The notes: generated by a model from the letters alone, not told the origin. Shown: positions 28,051-37,728, counted from the first letter of the stretch. The stretch is DNA of 64,000 nt from Thermomonas aquatica (GCF_006337105.1 NZ_CP040871.1:2746501-2810500), one strand, 5' to 3'. Program-made: numbers and translations.

Positions 28051-28989
28051 CTAGCGCGGGGTGCCCGCGCCCTTGGCGTTGCCGTTCGAGAGCGACCACA
28101 CGTACGCCGCCACCAGCCGCGCGCGGGTTTCGCCGAGCAGCGGGCCGTGCGCCGGCATCGAGCCGTGGCGGCCGTTGACGATGGTCTCGCGCAGCGCGGC
28201 GGTGCTGTCGCCGTACAGCCAGTAGGCATCGGTCAGGTCGGGGGCGCCGAGTTGCTGGTTGCCCTTGCCGTCCTTGCCGTGGCAGGCGGCGCAGATGTTG
28301 TCGAACAGCTTCTGGCCCTGCGCCGCCATGTAGTTGTTCTGCAGGCTCTGCCCCGGGGTGGACAGGGTGCGCACGTAGGCGACCACGTTGTCCACCGCAT
28401 GTTCGCCGCCCATCCCGGTGAGCACGGTGCCCCACGGCGCCATCACGCCCTCGCGGCCCTTCATCACCGTTTCCAGCACGCGCTCCGGACTGCCGCCCCA
28501 GTGCCAGATTTTGTCGGACAGGTTCGGGTAGCCGATCGCGCCCTGCGCCGACGAGCCATGGCAGGTGGAGCAGGTATTGCCGAAGATCGAGCGGCCCAGC
28601 TTCAACGCCGCCGGATCGCGGGCGAGCACGTCGATCGACTGGCCCTTGTACGGCGCGAAGGTCTCCTCGAGCTTGGCGTTGTACGCGGCCTTGTCGCGGT
28701 CATGCTCGCCGGCCGAGGTCCACCCGGACTTGCCGGCGAAATTGCCCAGGCCCGGATACCAGACCAGGTAACCGATGGCGAACGCGATGGTCAGGTAGAA
28801 CAGGTTGATCCACCAGCGCGGCAGCGGCTTGTTGTATTCGGTGATGTCGCCGTCCCAGACATGGCTGGTGTCTTCCGGCTTGGGATCGCCGGGGCGGCGC
28901 TTGGCGGTCCACCACAGCAGCCAGGCGCAGCCGCCGATGTTGAGCGCGACCAGCACGATGACGTACCACGACCAGCCTGTGCTCATCAT
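28051..28989 (-). CDS. ccoP: CcoP, cbb3 oxidase diheme cytochrome c subunit
   Basis: Passes electrons from the bc1 complex via soluble cytochrome toward CcoO/CcoN. 312 aa. One or two N-terminal membrane helices, then two c-type heme sites, CSTCH (about residue 142) and CAACH (about 235). ATG 28989 overlaps the ccoQ stop as ATGA; a second ATG follows immediately. Confidence 0.96.
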   Translation of the reverse strand: MMSTGWSWYVIVLVALNIGGCAWLLWWTAKRRPGDPKPEDTSHVWDGDITEYNKPLPRWWINLFYLTIAFAIGYLVWYPGLGNFAGKSGWTSAGEHDRDKAAYNAKLEETFAPYKGQSIDVLARDPAALKLGRSIFGNTCSTCHGSSAQGAIGYPNLSDKIWHWGGSPERVLETVMKGREGVMAPWGTVLTGMGGEHAVDNVVAYVRTLSTPGQSLQNNYMAAQGQKLFDNICAACHGKDGKGNQQLGAPDLTDAYWLYGDSTAALRETIVNGRHGSMPAHGPLLGETRARLVAAYVWSLSNGNAKGAGTPR

Positions 28990-29126
28990 GGGCGGTCCTC
29001 CATCCCGTCCGACAGCGGCAGGCGCGCGGCCTCGTCGAAGCCCGGCTTGCGGCGCGGGCTCCAGGCCCAGGCCCAGCCGGCCAGGAACACGAGCAGCAAC
29101 AACGTGGTGATGATGCCGGCAACCAT
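28986..29126 (-). CDS. ccoQ: CcoQ, small cbb3 oxidase subunit
   Basis: 46 aa single-span membrane protein (IITTLLLLVFLAGWAWAWS) with a short polar tail, in the expected place between ccoO and ccoP. CcoQ stabilises the oxidase in other bacteria. The sequence is short and assignment rests mainly on position and topology. Confidence 0.85.
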   Translation of the reverse strand: MVAGIITTLLLLVFLAGWAWAWSPRRKPGFDEAARLPLSDGMEDRP

Positions 29127-29127
29127 C

Positions 29128-29751
29128 TCAGCCTCCCTTCGGTGCGTGCTTGCCGAGGCCCTGCAGGTAGGCCACCACGGCATCCAGTTCGGTCTTGCCG
29201 GCGACGTCGGTCGCGGCCTTGCCGATCTCGGCATCGGTGTACGGATCGCCGAGGCGTTGCAGCGCGCGCATGTGGTCCTGCACGGTTTCGCCATCGACCT
29301 TGTTTTCGGCCAGCCACGGGAAGCTGGGCATGTTGGACTCGGGCACCACGTCGCGCGGGTTCATCAGGTGCACGCGGTGCCAGTCGTCGGAATAGCGGCC
29401 GCCGACGCGCGCCAGGTCGGGCCCGGTGCGCTTGCTGCCCCACTGGAAGGGGCGGTCGTAGACCGACTCGCCGGCCAGCGAGTAGTGGCCGTAGCGTTCG
29501 GTCTCGAAGCGCAGGGTGCGCACCATCTGCGAATGGCAGTTGTAGCAGCCTTCGCGGATGTACACGTCGCGACCGGCCAGCTGCAGCGCGGGGTAGGGCT
29601 TCACCCCGGGCAGCGGCTTGATCGTCTCGGCCTGGAACATCAGCGGCACGATCTCGGCCAGGCCGCCGAACGAAACCGCGACCGCGATCAGCACCGCCAG
29701 CAGGCCGACGTTCTTCTCGATCTTCTCGTGGGGATTGTGGTGTTCGCTCAT
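29128..29751 (-). CDS. ccoO: CcoO, cbb3 oxidase monoheme cytochrome c subunit
   Basis: 207 aa membrane-anchored cytochrome c. N-terminal anchor helix; heme site [15 protein letters not shown]; axial Met probably in [10 protein letters not shown]. Typical CcoO motif [16 protein letters not shown]. Lies 7 nt after ccoN and one base before ccoQ, in the ccoNOQP operon. Confidence 0.96.
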   Translation of the reverse strand: MSEHHNPHEKIEKNVGLLAVLIAVAVSFGGLAEIVPLMFQAETIKPLPGVKPYPALQLAGRDVYIREGCYNCHSQMVRTLRFETERYGHYSLAGESVYDRPFQWGSKRTGPDLARVGGRYSDDWHRVHLMNPRDVVPESNMPSFPWLAENKVDGETVQDHMRALQRLGDPYTDAEIGKAATDVAGKTELDAVVAYLQGLGKHAPKGG

Positions 29752-29758
29752 GGGGTCC

Positions 29759-31195
29759 TCAGGCGCGCGCTTCGGAGGCGTCGGGCGGCAGCACGGCTTG
29801 CTCGGTTTCGGTGGCGCCGCGCGCGGTCAGCCAGGTGTTCCAGGCCATCAGCAACATCCCGGCCAGCACCAGCAGCCCGCCGAACAGACGGCCCAGGTAA
29901 TAGGGATAGGTGGCGTTGAGCGCCTCGACGAAGGTGTAGGTCAGCGTCCCGTCGGGGTTGGTGGCGCGCCACATCAGCCCCTGCATGACGCCGGCGATCC
30001 ACATCGAGGCGATGTAGAACACCACGCCCAGGGTGTGCAGCCAGAAATGGGTATCGATCCACCTGGTCGAGTGCATCGAGGCCTTGCCGAGCAGGCGCGG
30101 CAGCAGCGCGTACAGCGAACCGATCGAGATCATCGCCACCCAGCCCAGCGCGCCGGCGTGGACGTGGCCCACGGTCCAGTCGGTGTAGTGCGACAGCGAG
30201 TTGACCGTCTTGATCGACATCATCGGCCCCTCGAAGGTGGCGATCATGTAGAAGCTGATGGCGACGATCAGGAACTTGAGGATCGGGTCGGTGCGCAGCT
30301 TGTGCCACACGCCGGACAGCGTGAGGATGCCGTTCATCGCGCCGCCCCAGCTCGGCGCCAGCAGGATCAGCGAGAACACCATGCCCACCGACTGCGCCCA
30401 GTCCGGCAGCGCGGTGTACTGCAGGTGGTGCGGGCCGGCCCACATGTAGACCGCGATCAGCGCCCAGAAGTGCACGATCGACAGGCGGTAGGAATAGATC
30501 GGCCGCTGCGCCTGCTTCGGCACGAAGTAGTACATCATCCCGAGGAAGCCGGCGGTCAGGAAGAAACCGACCGCGTTGTGGCCGTACCACCACTGCGCCA
30601 TCGCGTCGACCGCGCCGCTGTAGGCGGAGTAGGACTTCATGGCGCCGGCCGGCATCGCGATGTTGTTGACGATGTGCAGCAGCGCCACGGCGAGGATGAA
30701 GCCGCCGTAGAACCAGTTGGCCACGTAGATGTGCTGCACGCGGCGCTTGGCGATGGTGCCGAAGAACAGCCAGGCGTACGAGACCCACACCACCGCGATC
30801 AGGATGTCGATCGGCCATTCCAGCTCGGCGTATTCCTTGCCCTGGGTGTAGCCCAGCGGCAGGGTGATGGCGGCGGCCACGATCACCGCCTGCCAGCCCC
30901 AGAACACGAAGGCGGCCAGCTTGTCGCTGAGCAGGCGCACGTGGCAGGTGCGCTGGACCACGTGCAGGCTGGTCGCGAACAGCGCGCTGCCGCCGAAGGC
31001 GAAGATCACCGCGTTGGTGTGCAGCGGGCGCAGGCGGCCGTAGCTGAGCCAGGGAATGCCCTCGCCGAGGGTCGGCCAGTACAGCTGGGCGGCGATGAAC
31101 ACGCCGACGAGCATGCCGACGATGCCCCAGAGGATCGTGGCGATGGCGAACTGCTTCACCACCTTGTCGTTGTAGGTTTCGCTGACAGCCTGCAT
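29759..31195 (-). CDS. ccoN: CcoN, cbb3 oxidase catalytic subunit
   Basis: Heme-copper oxidase subunit I of the high-affinity cbb3 type, used at low oxygen. 478 aa, twelve membrane helices. Heme and copper ligands appear in [49 protein letters not shown] and [14 protein letters not shown]. First gene of ccoNOQP; CCGGAGG precedes the ATG. An FNR box lies 58.5 bp upstream of the start codon (centre), giving a predicted leader of about 17 nt. Confidence 0.97.
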   Translation of the reverse strand: MQAVSETYNDKVVKQFAIATILWGIVGMLVGVFIAAQLYWPTLGEGIPWLSYGRLRPLHTNAVIFAFGGSALFATSLHVVQRTCHVRLLSDKLAAFVFWGWQAVIVAAAITLPLGYTQGKEYAELEWPIDILIAVVWVSYAWLFFGTIAKRRVQHIYVANWFYGGFILAVALLHIVNNIAMPAGAMKSYSAYSGAVDAMAQWWYGHNAVGFFLTAGFLGMMYYFVPKQAQRPIYSYRLSIVHFWALIAVYMWAGPHHLQYTALPDWAQSVGMVFSLILLAPSWGGAMNGILTLSGVWHKLRTDPILKFLIVAISFYMIATFEGPMMSIKTVNSLSHYTDWTVGHVHAGALGWVAMISIGSLYALLPRLLGKASMHSTRWIDTHFWLHTLGVVFYIASMWIAGVMQGLMWRATNPDGTLTYTFVEALNATYPYYLGRLFGGLLVLAGMLLMAWNTWLTARGATETEQAVLPPDASEARA

Positions 31196-31246
31196 GCGTG
31201 CCTCCGGAAGTCCGCGGATATGCTACTGGTTGCGCGCCGTACCAGC

Positions 31247-31260
31247 TTGACCTGGATCAA
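31247..31260. promoter_or_regulatory. FNR box between ccoN and fnr
   Basis: TTGACctggATCAA, one mismatch from the palindromic FNR/ANR consensus TTGAT-N4-ATCAA. Placed at -41.5, it gives a ccoN start site near 31212 with an AT-rich GCATAT just upstream. It may also influence the divergent fnr gene, whose -10-like GATAAT is at 31309-31314. Confidence 0.85.
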
Positions 31261-31321
31261 ATCGCGGGCCTTGACTTGTCCGCGCGGGCATCCGCCGCGC
31301 GGATCGCCGATAATGGCGGCC

Positions 31322-32101
31322 ATGTCAGCCGACAGCGCAGCGATCCCCCTGGACCTGGCCCGCCTGCGCCGCAGTTGCGCGGAGTGCTCGTTGCAGCGGC
31401 TGTGCCTGCCGGCCGGCGTCGATGGCCCGGACCTGGGCCGGCTGGAAGCGGTCGTGCAACGGCGCAAGCCGCTGAAGCCCGGCGAATCGCTGTTCCGCGC
31501 GGGCGACCCGCTGGGCTCGGTGTACGTGGCCAGCGAAGGCGCCTTCAAGACCGTCGGCGTCAACGAGGCCGGCGATGAGCACGTGCTGGGCTTCCACCTG
31601 CCGGGCGAGCTGTTCGGGCTGGACGCGCTCGGCAGCGGCCGCCACCGCTGCGAGGCGGTCGCCCTGACCGAGGCCCGCGTCTGCGAACTGCCGTTCGCCA
31701 GCCTGGCCAGCGTGGCCAGCGAATTGCCCAGCCTGCAGCAGCAGTTGCTGCGGGTGATGGGCCAGAGCACGGACCGCGACCACGACCATGTCGATGTCCT
31801 CTCGCGCCGCCAGGCCAGCGAGCGCATCGCGTTGTTCCTGCACGGGCTGGGCGAGCGCTACCGGCGGATCGGGCGGCCCGCCGACGATTTCCAGCTGCCG
31901 ATGAGCCGCGACGAGATCGCCCGCTACCTGGGCTTGGCGCTGGAAACCGTGAGCCGCAGCTTCAGCCGCATGCACGAAGAGGGCGTGATCGACGTGCACG
32001 GCCGCCGGGTGCGGGTGCTGGACGCGAAGCGCCTGCATGCCGCGGCCAGCGGTTGCGAGGCCGAGCTCGCGCGCGATGCGGGGCGGCGTTCGCGCGCCTG
32101 A
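31322..32101 (+). CDS. Oxygen-sensing FNR/ANR-type regulator (copy 1)
   Basis: Crp/Fnr-family activator of microaerobic genes. 259 aa. Cluster-binding Cys at residues 19, 22 and 28 (CAECSLQRLC), matching E. coli FNR 20/23/29, plus a later Cys in RCEAVALTEARVC. Cyclic-nucleotide-type beta-roll, dimer helix, then the helix-turn-helix MSRDEIARYLGLALETVSRS with the E-xx-SR signature for TTGAT. An ATG at 31313 is also in frame; 31322 is preferred because of the Cys spacing and a GATAAT ending 7 nt before it. Confidence 0.92.
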   Translation: MSADSAAIPLDLARLRRSCAECSLQRLCLPAGVDGPDLGRLEAVVQRRKPLKPGESLFRAGDPLGSVYVASEGAFKTVGVNEAGDEHVLGFHLPGELFGLDALGSGRHRCEAVALTEARVCELPFASLASVASELPSLQQQLLRVMGQSTDRDHDHVDVLSRRQASERIALFLHGLGERYRRIGRPADDFQLPMSRDEIARYLGLALETVSRSFSRMHEEGVIDVHGRRVRVLDAKRLHAAASGCEAELARDAGRRSRA

Positions 32102-32102
32102 G

Positions 32103-32675
32103 TTACTTCGCCGCGGCTGCGCGGCGCACGGCGGCGACGAATTCGGGATCCGGCTGGGTGCCCATCTTCTCGGTGCGCGCCAGCACCCGGCCGTCGGCAT
32201 CCAGCAAGACCAGCGCGCTGCTGTGGTTGAACTGGCCGTCCGCGAGTTGCCGGTAGCGCACGCCGAGCACCGCGGCGATGCCGCGCACGTCGTCCGCCTG
32301 CGGCGCCAGCAAGGTCCATCGCCCGCCGTCCAGCTTGCGCTTGTCGACCACGGCCTGCAGCGCCTTCGGGCTGTCGCGGGCCGGGTCCATGCTGACCAGG
32401 ACGATGCCGATGCGCGCGCGCTCGGCCGGCGCGAGCTGGCGCTCGACCGCCTTGCCGCTGTCCACGATCAGCGGGCAGATGTACTGGCAGGAGGTGTAGA
32501 ACATCGCCACCAGCCGCGGCTTGCCGCGCAGGGCGCGCCATTCGGTCTTGCGCGCAGCCTGGTCGACCAGCGTCGCCTGCAGCTGGTACACCGAATCCGC
32601 GGGCAAGGGCGCATCGCGCGCAGCCGCGGGTGCGGCGGCCAGTGCGAGCAGGGCGGACAGCAACAGGGTCTTCAT
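32103..32675 (-). CDS. SCO1/SenC-type copper chaperone
   Basis: Periplasmic thioredoxin-fold copper protein, 190 aa. Signal peptide (TLLLSALLALAAAPAAARDA), copper/redox motif TSCQYICPL (CxxxC) and the third ligand His in GQFNHSSALVLLD. SCO proteins deliver copper to oxidases. Here it is translated last in a nirK-nirV-sco run, so it may serve NirK or cbb3. Overlaps nirV by 4 nt (ATGA). Confidence 0.92.
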   Translation of the reverse strand: MKTLLLSALLALAAAPAAARDAPLPADSVYQLQATLVDQAARKTEWRALRGKPRLVAMFYTSCQYICPLIVDSGKAVERQLAPAERARIGIVLVSMDPARDSPKALQAVVDKRKLDGGRWTLLAPQADDVRGIAAVLGVRYRQLADGQFNHSSALVLLDADGRVLARTEKMGTQPDPEFVAAVRRAAAAK

Positions 32676-33439
32676 CGTGCATCCCTCGCGCAGCGGAATC
32701 CCAGGTTGGGGGTGACGTCGGCGCCTTCCAGCGAGGACAGCATCGCCACCCGCATGAGCACCGCGTAGTTGTCGCGGTCGTCCATCGACAGCGCGCCGGC
32801 GCCGCAGAACTTGGCCTTGTCGGCATCGCCCTGCTTGCGGTTGTCGCCATCGACCAGCAGCGAGGACCAGTCGCCGGTCCATTCCCAGACCAGGCCATGG
32901 ATGTCGCGCACGCCGTACGCATTCGCGGCCTGCAGGCCGACCCGCGGCAGCGCCGTCTTCGACGAACGCGAATACCAGGCGAGGATGCGTTCGCGCCACA
33001 CCGGATCCTTGCGCGCGTCCTTGCGCAGTTCGTCGGCGGCGGCCGTGTATTCCCACTCGTTCCAGCTCGGCAGGCGCGCGCCCTGCGCCTTGCAATAGGC
33101 ATCGGCGGCGAACCAGCTGACGTTGACCACCGGTTGCTGCGGCAAGGCGTTCGCGCCGAGCGTTTGCGGCCCGGCCCAGTGCTGCAGGTAGCGCGCCTCG
33201 GTGAACACCGAGGGCGCCTTGCCGCGTTGCCATTGCGGGTTGGCGTTCACGAATGCCAGGAACTGCGCATTGGTGACCGGCGTCTGCATCAGCCGGAACG
33301 GCGCGATGCGCACGGACTGCCGGTCTTCGTACTTGAGCGCGGAGCGGAACCCGCCGCCCGGCAGCCGGGCGTAGCCGTCGCCGGCGGCCTGGCCCGCCAG
33401 CGGCAGCACGCACAGCAGCAGGGCGGCGAGCCGGCGCAT
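32672..33439 (-). CDS. nirV: NirV, formylglycine-generating-enzyme-fold protein
   Basis: 255 aa exported protein (signal LAALLLCVLPLAGQAAGDG) of the FGE/sulfatase-modifying fold: PFRLMQTPVTNAQFLAFVN, PVVNVSWFAADAYCKAQGAR, LPSWNEWEYTAAA, VRDIHGLVWEWTGDW, LGFRCAR. Such proteins accompany nirK in several denitrifiers and are named NirV; their biochemical role is unsettled. It starts one nucleotide before the nirK stop is passed, so it is co-transcribed with nirK. Confidence 0.87.
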   Translation of the reverse strand: MRRLAALLLCVLPLAGQAAGDGYARLPGGGFRSALKYEDRQSVRIAPFRLMQTPVTNAQFLAFVNANPQWQRGKAPSVFTEARYLQHWAGPQTLGANALPQQPVVNVSWFAADAYCKAQGARLPSWNEWEYTAAADELRKDARKDPVWRERILAWYSRSSKTALPRVGLQAANAYGVRDIHGLVWEWTGDWSSLLVDGDNRKQGDADKAKFCGAGALSMDDRDNYAVLMRVAMLSSLEGADVTPNLGFRCARDAR

Positions 33440-33440
33440 C

Positions 33441-34958
33441 TCAGTGGCCGTCCGAGCCGTTGGCGGGCTTGGCGGCGCGCGCGGCGGCGGCATCGGCCTT
33501 GCTCACCTGGCCGCCGGGGTTGCCCCAGCTGTTGAGCACGTAGGTGCCGATGTTGGCCACCTCGTCGTCGGTCAGCTGGCTCATCGGCGGCATGTTGGAG
33601 TTGTAGTCCTTGCCGTTGACCTTCACCGGGCCGACCAGGCCGTGCAGGATGATCTGCGGCACCCGCTTCGGGTTGGCCTTGATGAAGTCGGAGCCGGCCA
33701 GCGGCGGGAACACGCCGGGCAGGCCCGCGCCGTCCGGCTGGTGGCAGGTCGAGCAGGTGCCGGCGAACAGCACCTTGCCGGCGGCGATCTGCTCTTCCTT
33801 GGTCAGGTTGCCGGTCTTCGCGGACGCGGCGGCCGCGGCCACCGGCGCGCGGCTGGTGCCGGCGGCCTGGTCGCCCAGGTAGACCGCATCGACTTCCTTG
33901 CCGGAGTAGATCGTCTTGTCCTCGGGGCCGTCGGCCTTGAGGATCGCCAGCGCGCCCTTGTTGAAGGCGCGGAAGATGCTGTGGTCGACCAGCACGTAGC
34001 TGCCCGGCACCTCCATGTGGAATTCCATCATGGCCGCGCCGCCGGCGGGAATCAGCGTGGTCTGCACGTTCTCCTGGTACTTGGTGCCGCCCTCGTACCA
34101 GACCTTGTCGAAGATCTCGCCGATCACGTGGAAGCTGGACACCAGGTTCGGCCCGCCGTTGCCGACGTACAGGCGCACCTTCTCGCCGGTCTTGGCGGTC
34201 AGCGCCTTGTCGCCGGTCATCGCGCCTTCCATGCCGTTGAACAGCACGTAGGTCGGGTGCTCGTCGATCGCCTTCTCCATCGCGAAGCCCTGGTGGCCTT
34301 TCTCGCGGTACTTGCCGGTGGTGTAGAAGTCGCCCTGCATCACGTAGTACTCGCGGTCGACCTTGGGCATGCCCTCCGGCGGCTCGACCAGGATCAGCCC
34401 GTACATGCCGTTGGCGATGTGCATGCCGACCGGCGCGGTGGCGCAGTGGTAGACGAACAGGCCGGCGTTGAGCGCCTTGAAGCTGAAACGGCTGACGTGG
34501 CCGGGCGCGGTGAAGCTGGACGCCGCGCCGCCGCCGGGGCCGGTCACGCCGTGCAGGTCGATGTTGTGCGGCATCTTGCTGTCCGGCATGTTGCGCAGGT
34601 GGAATTCGACGGTGTCGCCCTGGCGCACGCGGATGAAGCTGCCCGGCACGGTGCCGCCGAAGGTCCAGAAGGTGTAGGTGACGCCTTCGGAGATCGGCAT
34701 CTCCTTCTCGACCACGTCCAGCGAGACGATCACCTTGGCCGGCGCGGTGCGCCCGGTCGCGGGCGGCACGTTCGGCGGCGAGGTCAGCACGGCTTCCACC
34801 GGCGCACCCTGCGGCGGGCCGAAGTCGCCCTTGGCCGAGCCGCCGGTGTCGGTCGTTGCCGTCGCCGGTTTCGCGTCGGCGGCGGCGTCCTGCCTGCATG
34901 CGGGAAGGGCCATGGCGATGGCGAGGCTGAGGGCGAGAAGCGGGATGGCGCGTTTCAT
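33441..34958 (-). CDS. nirK: NirK, copper nitrite reductase with C-terminal cytochrome c domain
   Basis: Reduces nitrite to NO in the periplasm. 505 aa. Lipoprotein-type signal ending LPAC. Two cupredoxin domains: type 1/type 2 copper ligands in [37 protein letters not shown] and [10 protein letters not shown]. After an Ala-rich linker (about residues 370-390) comes a class I cytochrome c domain with [14 protein letters not shown] and axial Met in NSNMPPMSQ. The tethered heme is likely the electron donor. Two FNR boxes lie upstream. Confidence 0.95.
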   Translation of the reverse strand: MKRAIPLLALSLAIAMALPACRQDAAADAKPATATTDTGGSAKGDFGPPQGAPVEAVLTSPPNVPPATGRTAPAKVIVSLDVVEKEMPISEGVTYTFWTFGGTVPGSFIRVRQGDTVEFHLRNMPDSKMPHNIDLHGVTGPGGGAASSFTAPGHVSRFSFKALNAGLFVYHCATAPVGMHIANGMYGLILVEPPEGMPKVDREYYVMQGDFYTTGKYREKGHQGFAMEKAIDEHPTYVLFNGMEGAMTGDKALTAKTGEKVRLYVGNGGPNLVSSFHVIGEIFDKVWYEGGTKYQENVQTTLIPAGGAAMMEFHMEVPGSYVLVDHSIFRAFNKGALAILKADGPEDKTIYSGKEVDAVYLGDQAAGTSRAPVAAAAASAKTGNLTKEEQIAAGKVLFAGTCSTCHQPDGAGLPGVFPPLAGSDFIKANPKRVPQIILHGLVGPVKVNGKDYNSNMPPMSQLTDDEVANIGTYVLNSWGNPGGQVSKADAAAARAAKPANGSDGH

Positions 34959-35043
34959 CGGGATTCCCCTTGAGGCAGGTAGTGCGCCGCACGGCGCGTT
35001 CGAAGGCTCGATGCGAGCTTGGATTCGGCACCACCGCGGCGCG

Positions 35044-35057
35044 TTGACCTAGGTCAA
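35044..35057. promoter_or_regulatory. FNR box upstream of nirK
   Basis: TTGACCTAGGTCAA, a perfect 14-bp palindrome close to the FNR/DNR consensus. Centre 35050.5; a class II start for nirK would fall near 35009, with CAAGCT at the -10 position and a leader of about 50 nt. Confidence 0.82.
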
Positions 35058-35093
35058 CCGGGTTCGCCGCGCGCGCCAGCGCCGGCGCATGGC

Positions 35094-35107
35094 TTGACCT
35101 GCATCAA
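35094..35107. promoter_or_regulatory. FNR box upstream of the porin gene
   Basis: TTGACctgcATCAA, centred 61.5 bp before the porin ATG. At -41.5 the start site would be about 35142, leaving a 20-nt leader. It faces the nirK box 50 bp away, so the two divergent genes may be co-induced. The 203-bp gap holds nothing else recognised. Confidence 0.8.
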
Positions 35108-35161
35108 CGCGCGGAACGGTCGTGCCGCGGAGGCTGTGCGTATCGCCTCCAGAGTACAGCC

Positions 35162-36370
35162 ATGTCCCGTCCATCGTTCGTCCATTTGCCGCTGCTGCTG
35201 TGCGCCGCCGCGCTTCCGGCGCAGGCCCGCGAGACCCCGAAACTGTCCCTGGAATGGGACTTGCGCGCACGCCATGAACAGGTCGACGACGCTGCCTTCG
35301 CCGATGCCGCGCGCGCGGATACGCTGCGCCTGCGCGCCGGCCTGCGCTTCGCGTCCGCATCCGGCTGGAACGGTTTGCTGGAAGGCGAGGGCGTGGCCGG
35401 CAACAACCGCTACAACAGCGGCGCCAACGGCCGCGGCACGCTGCCGGCGGTGATCGATCCGCACGGCGCCGAACTCAACCAGGCCTGGCTGGGCTGGAAG
35501 GGCGCGCGCGGCAACCTGGCGCTGGGCCGGCAGCGCCTGCTGTTCGACAACCAGCGCTGGGTCGGCAACGTCGGCTGGCGGCAGAACGAACAGACCTTCG
35601 ACGCGCTGGCGCTGGAGTTCGCCCCGCGCAAGGACCTCGCCCTGCGCTATGCCTACCTCGACCGCGTGCACCGCATCAACGGCGACGACGCCCGCGATCC
35701 GCTGGCGCGCGAGCGCGCCTTGTCCAGCCACCTGCTCAATGCCGCGTGGAAGCACGGCGCGCAGCAGCTGGCGGGCTACGCCTACCTGCACGAGGACCGC
35801 GACGTGGCGGCGGCCTCCACTGCGACATACGGACTGCGCTGGAGCGGCAGCGTGCCGGTTTCGCAGGCGAAGTTCGGCTGGACGCTGGAAACCGCGCGCC
35901 AGCGGGACCACGCCAACAACCCGCTGCAGTTCTCGCACGGCTACTGGCTGCTGGAACCTGCGATCACCATGCACGGCATCACCGCGCGCGCCGGCTGGGA
36001 ACGCCTCGGCGGCAACGGCACGCACGCGCTGCAGACGCCGCTGGCCACCCTGCACGCATTCAACGGCTGGGCCGACAAGTTCCTGGTCACGCCGGCCAAC
36101 GGCCTGGACGATCGCTATCTGGGCCTTGGCGGCGCCTTCGGCCGCGAGCGCGCCGGCGCGCGCATGGGCTGGCAGCTGGCCTGGCACGACTACCGCGCCG
36201 ACCATGGCGATGCGCACTACGGCAGCGAATGGAACGCGTCGCTCAGCCTGCCGCTGGCCAAGGGCGTGAGCGGCCTGCTGAAGTTCGCCGACTACCGCGC
36301 CGACGCCTATGCGCGCGATACCCGCAAGCTCTGGCTGCAGGTCGAATACAAGGGCAGCGCGGCGCCATGA
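35162..36370 (+). CDS. Alginate-export-type outer-membrane porin
   Basis: 402 aa outer-membrane barrel. Signal peptide (LPLLLCAAALPAQAR) then alternating amphipathic strands rich in Arg, Trp and Asn. Motifs such as WLGWKGARGNLALGRQRLLF and WRQNEQTFDALALEF are typical of alginate_exp-family porins. It is divergent from nirK with an FNR box, so it may admit nitrite or another small anion; the transported solute is not known. The stop overlaps the next ATG (ATGA). Confidence 0.82.
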   Translation: MSRPSFVHLPLLLCAAALPAQARETPKLSLEWDLRARHEQVDDAAFADAARADTLRLRAGLRFASASGWNGLLEGEGVAGNNRYNSGANGRGTLPAVIDPHGAELNQAWLGWKGARGNLALGRQRLLFDNQRWVGNVGWRQNEQTFDALALEFAPRKDLALRYAYLDRVHRINGDDARDPLARERALSSHLLNAAWKHGAQQLAGYAYLHEDRDVAAASTATYGLRWSGSVPVSQAKFGWTLETARQRDHANNPLQFSHGYWLLEPAITMHGITARAGWERLGGNGTHALQTPLATLHAFNGWADKFLVTPANGLDDRYLGLGGAFGRERAGARMGWQLAWHDYRADHGDAHYGSEWNASLSLPLAKGVSGLLKFADYRADAYARDTRKLWLQVEYKGSAAP

Positions 36371-36657
36371 AGGACGCGATGGCTGCCATCGTCGACGCGC
36401 CCGCGCCCGAGCCCGAGCGCATCCAGGGCTGGCGCTGCATCGGCTGCGGCAAGGTGGATGCGCCGCGGCCCTGCATCGGCGTCTGCCAGGACCGCAAGTT
36501 CGAGCTGGTGGCCGCCGCCGACTACGACGCCTTGCTGACCCGCGTGCGCGCGCTGGAAGGCGCGCTTAGGCTGATCGCGCACACCATGCCGCGCGAGGAC
36601 AGGCTGGCGGATTCGTGGCAGGCGCTGCAGGGGCTGGCGCGTCGCCTGCTGGGTTGA
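36367..36657 (+). CDS. Small four-cysteine protein in the nirK region
   Basis: 96 aa, not recognised. Cys pattern CIGCGKVDAPRPCIGVC (C-x2-C-x8-C-x3-C) at about residues 24-40 suggests a zinc or Fe-S site, followed by a helical segment (AADYDALLTRVRALEGALRLI). No signal peptide, so cytoplasmic. Its ATG overlaps the porin stop as ATGA, so it is translated from the same FNR-controlled message. Function unknown. Confidence 0.78.
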   Translation: MKDAMAAIVDAPAPEPERIQGWRCIGCGKVDAPRPCIGVCQDRKFELVAAADYDALLTRVRALEGALRLIAHTMPREDRLADSWQALQGLARRLLG

Positions 36658-36660
36658 GGC

Positions 36661-37728
36661 TCAGGCGGCGCGCAGCCGGGCCGACAGGCGCGCCTCGCTT
36701 GCCGCCGGATCGATCCCGTGCGCGGCCAGCCAGCCGTCGTCGAACAGGGTGCCGGCATAGCGTTCGCCGCGATCGCAGAGCAGGGTGACGATGCTGCCGG
36801 CCTCGCCGCGTTCGCGCATCGCGGTCGCCAGTTGCAGGCAGGCGACCAGGTTGGTGCCGGAGGAGCCGCCGTAGCGGCGGCCGAGCAGGCGTTCCAGCAG
36901 GCGCATGGCGGCGATCGAATCGGCGTCGCCGACCTCGACCAGCGCATCCACCACGTCGAACAGGAAGCCAGGTTCCACCCGCGCGCGGCCGATGCCCTCG
37001 ATCAGGGTGTCGCGGCTGGCCGTGGCCCGCGGATCGCGGCTGCGCCAGCCATGGGCGAAGGCGCGGCCCGACGGTTCGGCCACGCACAGCCGCGTCTCCA
37101 GGCCGCGATAGCGCAGGAAGCGGCCGATGGTGGCCGAAGTGCCGCCGGTGCCGGCACCGCAGACGATCCATGCCGGCTGCGGATGCGGTTCGCGCGCCAG
37201 CTGGCCGATGATGGATTCGGCGATGTTGTTGTTGCCGCGCCAGTCGGTGGCGCGCTCGGCCAGGCCGAACTGGTCGAGGAAGCAGGCGCCGTCGGCGGCG
37301 ATCGCGAGGGCGCGCGCCTGCGGGCACTGATCGCCATGGGTCAGTTCGCAATGCCCGCCCAGCGTGCGCACCGCCTCGATCTTCGCCGGCGCGGTGCTGG
37401 CCGGCATCACCGCCACGAACGGCAGGCCGAGCAGCCGCGCGAACCAGGCTTCGGAGATCGCGGTGCTGCCGGACGAGGCATCGACGACCGTTTGTCCTTC
37501 GCGCAGGCGGCCGTTGCACAGCGCGTACAGGAACAGCGAACGCGCCAGCCGGTGCTTGAGGCTGCCGGTCGGGTGCGCGGCCTCGTCCTTGAAATAGAAG
37601 TCGATGCCGGGGAAGCCGGCGAAGCGCATGTGCAGCAGGTGGGTGTCGGCGGAACGCGCGGCCTCGCGGTGCAGTTGCGCGATCGCCTCCGCCGCCCAAC
37701 GGCGCTCGCGTGCGGCGTCGCCGCTCAC
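36661..37728 (-). CDS. PLP-dependent cysteine-synthase-family protein
   Basis: 355 aa, fold type II PLP enzyme. PLP-lysine in DEAAHPTGSLKHRLA; phosphate/carboxylate loop SSGSTAISEAW; glycine loop CGAGTGGTSATIGR; C-terminal GGSSGTNLVACLQLA. It resembles cysteine synthase but diverges from CysK/CysM (for example SSGST in place of TSGNT), so a different beta-substitution or lyase reaction is possible. GTG 37728 overlaps the SirB2-like stop (GTGA), linking it to the nnrS operon. Confidence 0.82.
   Translation of the reverse strand: MSGDAARERRWAAEAIAQLHREAARSADTHLLHMRFAGFPGIDFYFKDEAAHPTGSLKHRLARSLFLYALCNGRLREGQTVVDASSGSTAISEAWFARLLGLPFVAVMPASTAPAKIEAVRTLGGHCELTHGDQCPQARALAIAADGACFLDQFGLAERATDWRGNNNIAESIIGQLAREPHPQPAWIVCGAGTGGTSATIGRFLRYRGLETRLCVAEPSGRAFAHGWRSRDPRATASRDTLIEGIGRARVEPGFLFDVVDALVEVGDADSIAAMRLLERLLGRRYGGSSGTNLVACLQLATAMRERGEAGSIVTLLCDRGERYAGTLFDDGWLAAHGIDPAASEARLSARLRAA

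Noticed and set aside
31271..31276. TTGACT as a -35 element for fnr copy 1
   Set aside because: It is about 32 bp from the only good -10 hexamer (GATAAT at 31309), too far for a sigma-70 promoter.
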